Of a DNA stretch of 64,000 nucleotides, positions 32,800-41,188 are shown one piece after another (position 1 is the stretch's first letter; the number at the start of each line of letters is the position of its first letter). The notes under the pieces were generated by a model. That model did not search any database, had not been told where the DNA came from, and saw nothing but the letters and a program-made list of their open reading frames with translations. The DNA is from Chryseobacterium sp. (lineage in GTDB: Bacteria; Bacteroidota; Bacteroidia; Flavobacteriales; Weeksellaceae), in the NCBI RefSeq assembly GCF_019236175.1, contig NZ_JAFAJM010000006.1, positions 124,001 to 188,000 on the forward strand, read 5' to 3'. Made by a program: the position numbers and the translations under genes.

Positions 32800-34191
32800 T
32801 TATCTGTCCATCCTTACAATTCTTGGCTGAAATGTTCCCAGGATGTCTACCATTTCACTTTGCGCATTCATCACTTCATGAATGTCTTTATAGGCCATAG
32901 GAGCTTCTTCGGCATTCCCGCCCATTAAGGTGACATTCTTCAGTTTCAATTCATTTTTAATATCATTCTGAGTGAAAAGGGTTCTGCACACTCCTCTTGA
33001 ATATGCCCTTCCGGCTCCGTGTGACGCTGAGTTCAGTGCATCAGGATTTCCTTTTCCGCGAACAATAAATCCTTTGGCAGTCATAGATCCGGGGATCATT
33101 CCCAACTCATTTTTATGAGCCGGGGTAGCTCCTTTTCTGTGAACAATTACTTCTTTTCCGTTATGAATTTCTTTCCACGCAAAATTATGGTGGTTTTCAA
33201 TTCTGGCTTTTACTCTACCTCCAACGGCTTTTACCAGTCTCCTGTGAATATCATCATGACAGGCAGAGGCATAATCTCCTGCAAGATTCATCGCCGTCCA
33301 GTATTCCATTCCCAGGTGTGTACTGAGGTCCAGCCACGCAAAATTCTGGGCTTCCTTTGGCAAAGGGCATTGTTCTGTTGCCACTCTTGAGTAATATTGA
33401 GCAATTTCAGCACCCAGTCCTCTTGATCCGCTGTGTGAGAGAATTCCCAGATAATTTCCTTTTGGTAAACCAATCTGTTCATCTTCTTCCGTAATCTCTA
33501 CTTCTCCGAATTCCACAAAGTGGTTTCCACCTCCGGATGACCCCATCTGTTTAATTGCTTTTCCCTTTAATCTCCTTAGAACCGGGATAAGATCGAAAGT
33601 ATCTCTTTCAAAAATTTCATGGTCAATATGAGACTTATGGGTTTCGTACATTCCGAATTTCGTATGCTCTGCAAGAGCTTTTTCATACTTATCTCTTGCT
33701 CCGTTGAGATAGGAAACCGGGGTATCCAGGATACTGAGGCTCATTCTGCATCCGATATCCATTCCTACCCCATAGGGAATTACTGCATTTTCTACTGCCA
33801 GTACTCCACCGATGGGAAGCCCGTAGCCACTGTGTGCATCAGGCATTAAAGCTCCCTGCGTTGATATTGGAAGTTTTAAGGCAGTATACAGCTGATTCTT
33901 TGCTTCTTCTGAAATATGATCCCCAAAGATCTGAAAGGAGGCACGCTGTGTATTCAGCATTCTTTTTTCTGTTTTTCTGGACGAAAGCAATGCTTCTGCA
34001 ATTTGTCCAAAGGTCAGATCCTTTTCAAAATTCTCAGGACTGATCAGAATTTCCTTTAAAAGAGATTTCACATGATGGATATTTTTAGTGGCAAAATTTC
34101 TTTTCATGACTTCCAGAGCCACATTGACACTTTGATTATTCGGATAACCGAGTTTTAATATATCTTTTCCTTTTAGTTTTAAATTTCCCAT
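32800..34191 (-). CDS. rtcB: RtcB family RNA ligase (PrfH-linked type)
   Basis: 463 residues. Metal ligands and active-site blocks: GVGMDIGCRMS (Cys148), MGSSGGGNHFVEFGE (His224), IENHHNFAWKE (His334/335), HRKGATPA and the guanylylation-site SHGAGR (His391), followed by SRG. RtcB joins RNA 2',3'-cyclic phosphate or 3'-phosphate ends to 5'-OH ends using GTP and Mn2+. The copy linked to PrfH is taken to reseal ribosomal RNA cut at the decoding centre. It is the first gene of the rtcB-nucleotidyltransferase-prfH-TPR operon; the next gene starts 116 bases on. Two near-start codons are ruled out because the frame upstream has no ATG. Confidence 0.95.
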   Translation of the reverse strand: MGNLKLKGKDILKLGYPNNQSVNVALEVMKRNFATKNIHHVKSLLKEILISPENFEKDLTFGQIAEALLSSRKTEKRMLNTQRASFQIFGDHISEEAKNQLYTALKLPISTQGALMPDAHSGYGLPIGGVLAVENAVIPYGVGMDIGCRMSLSILDTPVSYLNGARDKYEKALAEHTKFGMYETHKSHIDHEIFERDTFDLIPVLRRLKGKAIKQMGSSGGGNHFVEFGEVEITEEDEQIGLPKGNYLGILSHSGSRGLGAEIAQYYSRVATEQCPLPKEAQNFAWLDLSTHLGMEYWTAMNLAGDYASACHDDIHRRLVKAVGGRVKARIENHHNFAWKEIHNGKEVIVHRKGATPAHKNELGMIPGSMTAKGFIVRGKGNPDALNSASHGAGRAYSRGVCRTLFTQNDIKNELKLKNVTLMGGNAEEAPMAYKDIHEVMNAQSEMVDILGTFQPRIVRMDR

Positions 34192-34574
34192 TGTTGTTGT
34201 TTTAAATAACAGCCGGACTATAAGTCCATAAACATTTCTGCAAGTTCTGTTGCAGTCATAGCGCAGGAAACATACTTCCTGCTTTTGATAAGATCCGTTT
34301 TCTACATCTTTTCTAATTGTTCTTTTTCTGCTTCTTGCGCTTCTTAGGCCTAAGAACAGCAGGTTATCTTATTTTCCATGTTAAGACACGGGATATCAGG
34401 TACAAATTCCAGAATTCCGGAAGTTGTTATGTATCCTTTTTAACTAAAATATTAGTTGATAGTTTTAACAATAATGAACAGCATGAATTTTGAATCGAAA
34501 AAATTCTTTCACTTTGTTCTTAATAACACTGAAAAGATTTCGGGGAAACTAAAGTTTGAAATATTGCGCAATAA
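34192..34574 (-). other. 383-base leader with four hairpins upstream of rtcB
   Basis: Between the terminator at 34575 and the rtcB ATG there is no convincing gene, but structure is dense near rtcB. In minus-strand order: a perfect 16-base palindrome TTCTTAGGCCTAAGAA (34341-34356); GCAGGAA-6nt-TTCCTGC (34263-34282, perfect 7-bp stem); CTGCAA-6nt-TTGCAG (34239-34256); GGACT-3nt-AGTCC (34215-34227). A 13-codon mini-ORF MTATELAEMFMDL (34218-34259) ends 26 bases before the rtcB ATG. The part 34380-34574 shows AT-rich sequence and no clear promoter. I did not find a match to a known riboswitch. Confidence 0.55.
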
Positions 34575-34605
34575 AAAACCCGAAATCTCTACGACTTCGG
34601 GTTTT
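34575..34605 (-). terminator. intrinsic terminator after the aromatic mini-ORF
   Basis: Perfect 10-bp stem AAAACCCGAA / TTCGGGTTTT (34596-34605 with 34575-34584) with an 11-base loop, followed on the minus strand by TTATTGCGC. The segment AGATTTCGGG at 34535-34544 can pair with CCCGAAATCT at 34579-34588, an alternative structure for a plus-strand transcript. Confidence 0.85.
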
Positions 34606-34622
34606 GATATTTCATTGTACTG

Positions 34623-34724
34623 TTATTCTAAGAATGTACCAAACCACGAAGCCTTACCACCATAAGCGGTAATCCAACTGTAGAATTCTGTTTTGTTCTG
34701 AACATTGCTTCGTTGTTTTTTTAT
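34623..34724 (-). other. aromatic-rich mini-ORF, perhaps frameshifted (33 codons)
   Basis: On the minus strand one frame reads FYSWITAYGGKASWF then GTFLE and a TAA stop (34623-34625). That is a run with seven aromatic residues in twenty and the GG-K motif, right after a strong promoter and before a terminator. In this frame there is no ATG, GTG or TTG between the upstream stop (34728) and the peptide; the first candidate is ATA (34724). An ATG at 34705 in the neighbouring frame begins MFRTKQN, and one extra T near 34684-34687 would join it to the peptide. Either this is a frameshifted copy, a sequencing indel, or a non-ATG start. Confidence 0.5.
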
Positions 34725-34747
34725 TGGTTAAACTTGATTTTCAGATG

Positions 34748-34775
34748 CAAATATAATAATTTTTTTGAGAATCAA
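34748..34775 (-). promoter_or_regulatory. strong Bacteroidota promoter, minus strand
   Basis: On the minus strand TTG (34773-34775) is followed, after a 17-base spacer, by TATATTTG (34748-34755), both matching the -33/-7 consensus. Transcription should start near 34742, run through the mini-ORF and meet the terminator at 34575-34605, and may continue into the rtcB leader. It is one of the clearest promoters in the window. Confidence 0.7.
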
Positions 34776-34785
34776 ATTTTTTTTT

Positions 34786-35120
34786 TCACTTAAGGTGAAT
34801 TAAGCTCATAAAAATTCCGTCAGTTACCCTGGTCATTCTTTTTAGATCAAGGGTTTCTAAAGTCCCCGTAGACTCATGATAATTTTTATTCCTGAAGAAT
34901 GAAGTATCCGTGATCATTATTGCCGGAAAATCAAATTCTCTGTAATTAAGATAATCAGAAAAATTCACCCCTTCTGCAAAATCCGGAGCCGGAAACAATG
35001 CTGCTTTGGTCTGATTTGAATTTTTAAAATTTTCTATAAACCAATTAACAAAAGGTCCTGCTCTGCTGAATTTTTTCACCAGGGTAATAAAGTCTCCTTT
35101 ATCTCCATCAAAGGGATGAT
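34786..35120 (-). pseudogene. C-terminal remnant of an M28 family peptidase
   Basis: The longest frame translates as KGDFITLVKKFSRAGPF, then ALFPAPDFAEGVNFSDYLNY, DFPAIMITDTSFFRNKNYHE and ending GIFMSLIHLK. This is the C-terminal third of an M28 zinc aminopeptidase-like protein (the S-D-x-x-x-F ... P-A-I-M-I-T-D-T ... Y-H block). The zinc ligands and the whole N-terminal part are missing; the upstream end is swallowed by the mutase terminator. There is no ATG; the first start-like codon is a GTG at 35079. It is too short to be functional and is taken to be a decayed gene. Confidence 0.75.
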
Positions 35121-35127
35121 AAAAAAT

Positions 35128-35164
35128 AAGCCTACGAAAAAAACAGCTTTTTCTTCGCAGGCTT
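35128..35164 (-). terminator. terminator of methylmalonyl-CoA mutase
   Basis: On the minus strand AAGCCTGCGAA pairs with TTCGTAGGCTT (one G-U pair), with further A/T pairing inside, followed by ATTTTTTATC. It lies 25 bases past the mutase stop and abuts the peptidase remnant. Confidence 0.88.
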
Positions 35165-35189
35165 TATGGTTTTCAGATTTATATCTGTT

Positions 35190-37310
35190 TTAGTTTTCTA
35201 AAAATTTTTCTAAAATTTCTACTGCACATTTTGGAAGGTTAGTTCCCGGTCCAAAGATAAAATCGGCTCCGTTTGCATACAGAAACTCATAGTCCTGTTG
35301 TGGAATGACCCCGCCTACGACTATGGTAATATCATCTGCACCCAGTTTTTTTAACTCTTCAACGACTTGCGGAACCAGTGTTTTATGCCCTGCAGCCAGG
35401 GAAGATACTCCTAAAATATGAATGTCATTTTCAACGGCCTGTTTGGCAACTTCTTCGGGAGTCTGGAACAAAGGTGCTACGTCTACGTCAAATCCCATAT
35501 CGGCAAAGGCTGTTGCCACTACTTTTGCTCCTCTGTCATGCCCATCCTGTCCCATTTTAGCAACCATCAATCTTGGACGGCGCCCTTCTTCTTCTTCAAA
35601 TTTCTGACTAAGATGAAGAGCTTTTTCAAAGTATTCGTTTTTACCGGCATTCATAGCATATACACCAGAAATTGTTTTAATATTTGCTTTATATCTTCCG
35701 AAGGTTTCTTCCATAGCATCACTCATTTCGCCAAGAGTTACTCTTCTTCTTGCAGCTTCAATACATAATGCCAGAAGATTTCCTTTTCCAGTTTTTGCAC
35801 TTTCGCGGATCTCATTCAGAATCTGATCTACAGCTTCCGTATTTCTTTCAGCTTTAATGGTATTTAATCTTTCAATTTGCTTTCTGCGAACTTCTGTATT
35901 ATCAATATCAAGAATTTCAATTTCATCCTGTTTCAAGGATGTTTTAAAAGAATTAACTCCGATAATGAATTCTTCTCCGCTATCAATTTTTGCCTGTTTT
36001 TTGGCAGCTGCTTCTTCGATTCTCATTTTAGGAATTCCCGCTTCAATTGCTTTGGTCATTCCGCCTTCCTGTTCTACCTCATCGATATACTTCATGGCTT
36101 CTTCAATCATTTGCTGGGTAAGGCTTTCCACAAGATTACTGCCTCCCATCGGATCTACAACATCGCAGATTCTACTTTCCTGCTGAAGAATAATCTGTGT
36201 ATTTCTTGCAATCTTTGCAGAATAATCTGTAGGGAGAGCAATAGCTTCATCGAGTGCATTGGTGTGTAGCGACTGTGTACCTCCTAACGCTGAAGATAAG
36301 GCCTCAATAGCTGTTCTTGTGATATTATTGAAAGGTTCCTGCTCAGTCAGAGACCAGCCGGAAGTCTGTGAATGTGTTCTTAATGCTAAAGATTTCGGAT
36401 TTTGAGGATTAAATTGCTTTAAAAGATTAGCCCATATATATCTTGCGGCGCGCATTTTAGCGATCTCCATGAAGTGATTCATCCCGATAGCCCAGAAGAA
36501 TGAAAGCCTTGGTGCAAAGTCATCCACCTTCATCCCTGCCTTAATTCCTGTTCTTACATATTCTAATCCGTCTGCAAGGGTATAGGCCATTTCCAGTACC
36601 GGAGTAGCTCCTGCTTCCTGCATATGATAACCCGAGATAGAAATAGAATTGAATTTCGGAATATTCTGTGAAGTATATTCAAAGATATCTGCAATAATCT
36701 TCATGGAAGGAGCCGGCGGGTAGATATAGGTATTCCTCACCATGAATTCTTTCAGAATATCATTTTGTATGGTTCCTGAAAGCAATTCCTGTTTTACACC
36801 CTGTTCTTCCGCGGCAACGATATAGAAAGATAAAATAGGAAGTACGGCTCCGTTCATTGTCATAGACACTGAAATCTGATCCAACGGAATTTCATTGAAA
36901 AGGATTTTCATATCTTCAACAGAGTCTATGGCTACTCCTGCTTTTCCTACATCCCCAACCACTCTGCCGTGGTCAGAATCATATCCTCTGTGTGTTGCAA
37001 GATCAAATGCCACTGAAAGTCCTTTTTGTCCTGCAGCCAGGTTTCTTCTGTAAAAGGCATTGGATTCTTCGGCAGTGGAAAATCCGGCATACTGACGGAT
37101 TGTCCATGGTTTTTGAACATACATCGTGGAATACGGCCCTCTCAGATAAGGTTCAATTCCCGGAGAAGTCTGGGTTAATTCTTGATTTTTAATATCTTCT
37201 GCTTTATAGGAAGATTTCAACTGCAGTCCATCTTTTTCGAACGGATAGACTTCAGTTTTCTTTTCAGTTATATTAAATTGAGGAGTTTTATTTTGAACTT
37301 CCCGTCTCAT
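35190..37310 (-). CDS. scpA: methylmalonyl-CoA mutase, catalytic (large) subunit
   Basis: 706 residues, full length for the catalytic subunit. The TIM-barrel half has [21 protein letters not shown] and the substrate blocks [18 protein letters not shown] and [11 protein letters not shown]. The C-terminal B12 domain has the base-off motif DGHDRG in [18 protein letters not shown] and [29 protein letters not shown]. It interconverts methylmalonyl-CoA and succinyl-CoA. The chaperone gene meaB lies 5 kb away on the same strand. No small subunit is visible beside it, and the window does not show whether it is elsewhere. Confidence 0.96.
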   Translation of the reverse strand: MRREVQNKTPQFNITEKKTEVYPFEKDGLQLKSSYKAEDIKNQELTQTSPGIEPYLRGPYSTMYVQKPWTIRQYAGFSTAEESNAFYRRNLAAGQKGLSVAFDLATHRGYDSDHGRVVGDVGKAGVAIDSVEDMKILFNEIPLDQISVSMTMNGAVLPILSFYIVAAEEQGVKQELLSGTIQNDILKEFMVRNTYIYPPAPSMKIIADIFEYTSQNIPKFNSISISGYHMQEAGATPVLEMAYTLADGLEYVRTGIKAGMKVDDFAPRLSFFWAIGMNHFMEIAKMRAARYIWANLLKQFNPQNPKSLALRTHSQTSGWSLTEQEPFNNITRTAIEALSSALGGTQSLHTNALDEAIALPTDYSAKIARNTQIILQQESRICDVVDPMGGSNLVESLTQQMIEEAMKYIDEVEQEGGMTKAIEAGIPKMRIEEAAAKKQAKIDSGEEFIIGVNSFKTSLKQDEIEILDIDNTEVRRKQIERLNTIKAERNTEAVDQILNEIRESAKTGKGNLLALCIEAARRRVTLGEMSDAMEETFGRYKANIKTISGVYAMNAGKNEYFEKALHLSQKFEEEEGRRPRLMVAKMGQDGHDRGAKVVATAFADMGFDVDVAPLFQTPEEVAKQAVENDIHILGVSSLAAGHKTLVPQVVEELKKLGADDITIVVGGVIPQQDYEFLYANGADFIFGPGTNLPKCAVEILEKFLEN

Positions 37311-37435
37311 ACTTTCGGATTTATTAGATGGCTAAAATTACACATTTTTGAAATAATAGATTTAATTATAAAATTCGCTTGTCAAATAGATTCTCAATCA
37401 TTCTAATGTTTATTTTTGTCTCTTAAAAATTAAAC

Positions 37436-38158
37436 ATGAAAACACTATTTTCCTTTATGCTTTTTACAGTTATGCAGCTTTCTGTATATAGTCAAGAGAC
37501 CATTGATTTTGAATTTAGCTTTCCTGAAAATTCTCATTTTACAATAGAGCAACATACTGACAATTCAGGAACAATGAAAATTACGGGATCTGCTCATGAT
37601 ATTGAAGCTTTAAAAAAAGCAGCCTATAATCAAAACAGGAAATTGAGATACCTCATGAATTATACTTCGGAATATACAACAGGCAAGAAGACTACAGGAG
37701 CTTTTCCTTTTGATTTCTCTTACAGCAGTATTAGTTTTGATATTGACAGTGACGGCAAAAAGCAAAAGAAAGAAGGAAGCTTTTCATCTTCCATTCTAAA
37801 AGGAGATGTGGTGAAAGGTAAATTATCTGTTGTTGCCCCTGCCAACACGGGCTCTTCATCTCAAGATCAGTATATAAATTCATTACCAAAATACTTTTCC
37901 CTTGATTTTCCTACAGTAAAAAACATGAAAACAGGAGCGTTTTTCACCGTAAAGCGGGCTACAGATAATAAGGCTGAAGGGTATTCCTTTTCAGGAAATG
38001 TAAAATATATTTTAACTAAAATTGAAAATGAATTAGCCTATTTTTCAATAGAAGTGATCTTTAAAAATGATCCGAATTCAGTTTTAAAATCTTCAGGATA
38101 TGGTAGCGGCGAAATGATTACAATCATAAAGAAAAATTTATCCAATCTGAAAAGATGA
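37436..38158 (+). CDS. secreted protein of unknown function, 240 aa
   Basis: Signal peptide MKTLFSFMLFTVMQLSVYSQ, then a Ser/Lys/Thr-rich periplasmic body with no cysteine in the mature part. I do not recognise a family: repeated short beta segments (FEFSFPENSHFTIEQHTD, GAFPFDFSYSSISFDIDSD) suggest an all-beta fold. A -7-like TATTTTTG sits at 37411-37418, 18 bases before the ATG. It is coupled to a tiny frame at its end (ATGA overlap at 38155) and both are followed by a terminator. Confidence 0.75.
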   Translation: MKTLFSFMLFTVMQLSVYSQETIDFEFSFPENSHFTIEQHTDNSGTMKITGSAHDIEALKKAAYNQNRKLRYLMNYTSEYTTGKKTTGAFPFDFSYSSISFDIDSDGKKQKKEGSFSSSILKGDVVKGKLSVVAPANTGSSSQDQYINSLPKYFSLDFPTVKNMKTGAFFTVKRATDNKAEGYSFSGNVKYILTKIENELAYFSIEVIFKNDPNSVLKSSGYGSGEMITIIKKNLSNLKR

Positions 38159-38256
38159 AAATAAGCTTACACAGTTCACAAAATAAAGATGTAAAAATAA
38201 TTGCTGAAAATACGGTGATCACTTCTTATGAATTAAAAAACCTTGTCAAAAATTAA
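38155..38256 (+). CDS. 33-residue putative small protein coupled to the preceding gene
   Basis: ATG 38155 overlaps the stop of the 240-residue gene by 4 bases (ATGA) and the frame runs to a TAA at 38254-38256, coding MKISLHSSQNKDVKIIAENT and ending SYELKNLVKN. No signal peptide. The tail overlaps the terminator stem. Coupling and a normal-looking composition favour translation, but with no homology evidence it could also be the end of a decayed frame. Confidence 0.4.
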   Translation: MKISLHSSQNKDVKIIAENTVITSYELKNLVKN

Positions 38257-38272
38257 ATTCAACAAGGTTTTT
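38236..38272. terminator. bidirectional terminator
   Basis: AAAAACCTTGT (38236-38246) pairs with ACAAGGTTTTT (38262-38272), with T-rich flanks on both strands. It serves the plus-strand unit and also the convergent prolyl oligopeptidase gene (stop 38295). Confidence 0.85.
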
Positions 38273-38294
38273 ATTATTATTTTTTTCAGAGGAA

Positions 38295-40406
38295 TTATTT
38301 TTCTAATTTCTTAATTCCCATTTCATATAATGCAAACGATAAAAGGTCTGCATTTTCACCGATCACCTGATCAGTTGATCTTCCGGCGCCGTGTCCTGCA
38401 TTCTTTTCTATTCTTAATAAAATAGGATTTTTACAGGCTTGTTTTTCCTGTAGTTCAGCGCCAAACTTAAATGAGTGGGCCGGAACGACTCTGTCATCAT
38501 GATCACTGGTAATGATCATGGTTGAAGGATAGCATGTTCCTGCTTTTACGTTGTGTACCGGAGAATATGATTTAAGATAATCAAACATTTCTTTACTGTC
38601 TTCTGCGGTTCCGTAGTCATAGGCCCATCCGGCTCCAGCCGTAAACTTATTGTACCTCAGCATATCCAATACGCCCACTCCCGGAAATGCCACCCTTGCC
38701 AGATCCGGACGCAGCGTCATCGTTGCTCCTACCAGTAAGCCGCCGTTTGATCTTCCCGAAAGGGCCATATATTCTTTTGAAGTATAGCCTTTGCTTTGCA
38801 GATATTCTCCTGCTGCAATAAAATCTTCGAAAACATTTCGTTTCTGCATCTTTGTACCGGCATCATACCATTTTTTACCATACTCACCTCCGCCACGAAT
38901 GTTGGGAACGGCATAAATACCTCCGTTTTCCATCCATATAGCATTGACTACAGAAAATCCGGGTTGTAAACTGATATTAAAACCTCCGTAAGAATAAAGA
39001 ATCGTTGGGTTTTTACCATCGAGCTTCGTTCCTTTTTTATAGTTGATCATCATAGGAACTTTTGTTCCGTCTTTTGAGGTATAGAATACCTGCTCTGAAA
39101 TATACTCATCAGGATTAAACTTCACTTTCGGCTTTTCATAGATTTCGGATTTACCTGAATCGACATTAAATTTGTAGATCGTTGCCGGCGTAATATAATT
39201 GCTGAAAGAATAATAGACATCTTTTTCCTTTTCTTTACCTTCGAAATCCGAAATATTTCCTTTTCCCGGAAGTGTAATTTCTCTGATTAACTTTCCGGTT
39301 TTGTCAAACTGTTTTACCTGATCAATAGCATCAATCATATAAGTGGCAAAGAAATATCCTCCTCCTGAAGAAATTCCCAGTACATGTTCTGTTTGCGGAA
39401 TGATATTTTTCCATGTCGCAGGTACCGGGTTATTGATAGTAGTCTTGACAAGGCGCATATTAGGTGCCTCTTTATCTGTGAAAATAAAGAGATCATCACC
39501 TTGGGTATCAACAATACTTGCATTGATATCAAATCCCTTTGTAATCTGAACAAAGTCACCGCCTTTCTTAAGATCTTTGATGTACAGTTCATTACCATTC
39601 GTAGCATTTGCTGCTGAAATAATCAGATATCTCTGGTCTTCGGAAACGTTAGCCCCCAGATACCTTCTTGGTGTTTTCTCTCCTCCGAAAATCAGCTGAT
39701 CTTCTGATTGTTTTGTTCCCAGTTTATGAAAATAAACCTTATGTTTATCCGTCATTCCGGAAAGTACCGTCCCTTCTTTTGGTTTGTCATAGCTTGAATA
39801 ATAGAAGCCTTCGTCTCCCTGCCATGAAATTCCACTGAATTTAATATCCATCAATGTTTCATCAATCTGTTTTTTTGTAACTGCGTCGATGATCATAATT
39901 TTATTCCAGTCACTTCCGCCTTCAGAAATAGAATAAGCGGCAAGTGTTCCTTTTTTGTTGAATGACAGATTGGAAAGTGAAGTAGTTCCTTTATCTGAGA
40001 ATGTATTAGGATCTAAAAAGACTTCTGTAGCTTTTGTTTTATTATTTGTTCTGTAATAAACCGCCTGTGCCTGTAATCCGTTATTTTTTGTGTAATAAGT
40101 ATAGTCGCCTTCCTTGAAGGGCGCCGTGATTTTTTCATAATTCCAGATATCTTTCAGCTGATTTTTTATTTTATCTCTGAATGGAATTTTTGAAAGGTAA
40201 TTCTGACTGTAGGCTACTTCTTCATCCACCCACTTCTTTGTTGCTTCGGAATCATTTTCCAGATCTCTGAAAGGGTCTGCTACGGCAGTACCGAAATAAG
40301 TATCTGTCTGACTTCCTTTTAATGCTTTTGGATAATTCATTTTTTGAGAATAAAAAGATGCTGAAAACAGAACTCCAGCAGTTAATAACATAGGTTTAAA
40401 ATTCAT
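38295..40406 (-). CDS. prolyl oligopeptidase family serine peptidase (S9A)
   Basis: 703 residues from ATG 40406 (MNFKPMLLTAGVLFSASFYSQ, a good signal peptide). The track-length frame to 40499 adds a poorly conserved hydrophobic stretch that runs into the neighbouring terminator. N-terminal beta-propeller, then the alpha/beta hydrolase domain with nucleophile Ser in LSGRSNGGLLVGATM, Asp in TSDHDDRVVP and His in KNAGHGAGRS. It cleaves after proline in peptides and is exported here. Single gene with terminators on both sides. Confidence 0.94.
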   Translation of the reverse strand: MNFKPMLLTAGVLFSASFYSQKMNYPKALKGSQTDTYFGTAVADPFRDLENDSEATKKWVDEEVAYSQNYLSKIPFRDKIKNQLKDIWNYEKITAPFKEGDYTYYTKNNGLQAQAVYYRTNNKTKATEVFLDPNTFSDKGTTSLSNLSFNKKGTLAAYSISEGGSDWNKIMIIDAVTKKQIDETLMDIKFSGISWQGDEGFYYSSYDKPKEGTVLSGMTDKHKVYFHKLGTKQSEDQLIFGGEKTPRRYLGANVSEDQRYLIISAANATNGNELYIKDLKKGGDFVQITKGFDINASIVDTQGDDLFIFTDKEAPNMRLVKTTINNPVPATWKNIIPQTEHVLGISSGGGYFFATYMIDAIDQVKQFDKTGKLIREITLPGKGNISDFEGKEKEKDVYYSFSNYITPATIYKFNVDSGKSEIYEKPKVKFNPDEYISEQVFYTSKDGTKVPMMINYKKGTKLDGKNPTILYSYGGFNISLQPGFSVVNAIWMENGGIYAVPNIRGGGEYGKKWYDAGTKMQKRNVFEDFIAAGEYLQSKGYTSKEYMALSGRSNGGLLVGATMTLRPDLARVAFPGVGVLDMLRYNKFTAGAGWAYDYGTAEDSKEMFDYLKSYSPVHNVKAGTCYPSTMIITSDHDDRVVPAHSFKFGAELQEKQACKNPILLRIEKNAGHGAGRSTDQVIGENADLLSFALYEMGIKKLEK

Positions 40407-40448
40407 AGTGAACGGTTTTATCAAAAATACGCAAAGTATGTGAAATAA

Positions 40449-40475
40449 AAAAAGCCCTGTAAAACAGGACTTTTT
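40449..40475 (-). terminator. terminator of the 40483-41151 gene
   Basis: On the minus strand AAAAAGTCCTG pairs with CAGGGCTTTTT (one G-U pair), followed by seven T. Only 8 bases past the stop. Confidence 0.88.
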
Positions 40476-40482
40476 GAATTTT

Positions 40483-41151
40483 TTAATTAAAACTATCAAA
40501 ATAGAAATCGGTAAGATTTGTTACGATTTCATCCGGGCTTCCGTTCCAGTAGTATATTTTATCTCCTTCTTTAAGTTCGTACAGGCTGAATTTCTGATCT
40601 GTAGAAATCACTTTATCTGCATTTTTAAAACCATCGATCAATGCTGCTAAATATTTTTTCAAATCCTCAGCTTTCACTTTTTTCGGATCTGTTCCCGGTT
40701 GTGCCGGTGTTTTTGAAGGAACTTTAAAGCTTACGGTATACGTTAATTCTGCAATTTTTTGACCCTCAACATATTCGTTAGGAACCACTTTTACGCTTTT
40801 TATCATGAGTTGCCCCTTTCTGAAATTATCAAACATAAGTCTGACATACTCCTCTGCCTCTTTTTTACATGCTGTAGCAGCGGCTTTAGGAAAAATAGCA
40901 AGGAAACCTTCTGTTGTACTCGTAACAGCTTCTTCAGAAGTCTCTTTAAAATCGACCTGATAAGCATCCTGGCCTTCTACAGTAGGCCTCAGATAGTCAT
41001 TAAGTTTCATGCGGACAGCGTCATCATTTTTCAAAAAGGTATCGAAAAATAATTCGAACACTTCTTTAGGTTTCTTTACCTCTGTTTGTGCTGAGACATA
41101 TTGCCCGGCTACGGTAAGCAATACCAGTAAAATAATTTTGAGATTTTTCAT
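40483..41151 (-). CDS. secreted protein of unknown function, 222 aa
   Basis: Signal peptide MKNLKIILLVLLTVAGQYVSAQ, mature part rich in Lys and acidic residues with one Cys. It has the same general character as the secreted protein at 4866-5489 (VFELFFDTFLKNDD here, an F-x-x-x-F-x-K-x-x helix at the start, and a later helix of KKEAEEYVRLMFDNF), and both may be NTF2-like envelope proteins. No catalytic motif visible. Followed by a strong terminator, with the prolyl oligopeptidase gene beyond. Confidence 0.78.
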   Translation of the reverse strand: MKNLKIILLVLLTVAGQYVSAQTEVKKPKEVFELFFDTFLKNDDAVRMKLNDYLRPTVEGQDAYQVDFKETSEEAVTSTTEGFLAIFPKAAATACKKEAEEYVRLMFDNFRKGQLMIKSVKVVPNEYVEGQKIAELTYTVSFKVPSKTPAQPGTDPKKVKAEDLKKYLAALIDGFKNADKVISTDQKFSLYELKEGDKIYYWNGSPDEIVTNLTDFYFDSFN

Positions 41152-41188
41152 AGTTTATATTTTGTTTATGTTATGATGTATGTAAAAA

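Noticed and set aside
34192..34470. Sigma-54 promoter for rtcB, as known for rtcBA in proteobacteria
   Set aside because: No GG-N10-GC element was seen by eye on the minus strand, and no RtcR-like regulator gene is in the window.
34535..34605. Antiterminator/terminator switch: AGATTTCGGG pairs with CCCGAAATCT in place of the terminator stem
   Set aside because: It can act only on a plus-strand transcript, where the T-tract is weak and no gene needs it; on the minus strand the alternative partner is made after the terminator.
34456..34665. Plus-strand frame of 69 codons in the rtcB leader
   Set aside because: It runs across the terminator stem, has no recognisable composition or signal, and lies antisense to a well-supported promoter and mini-ORF.
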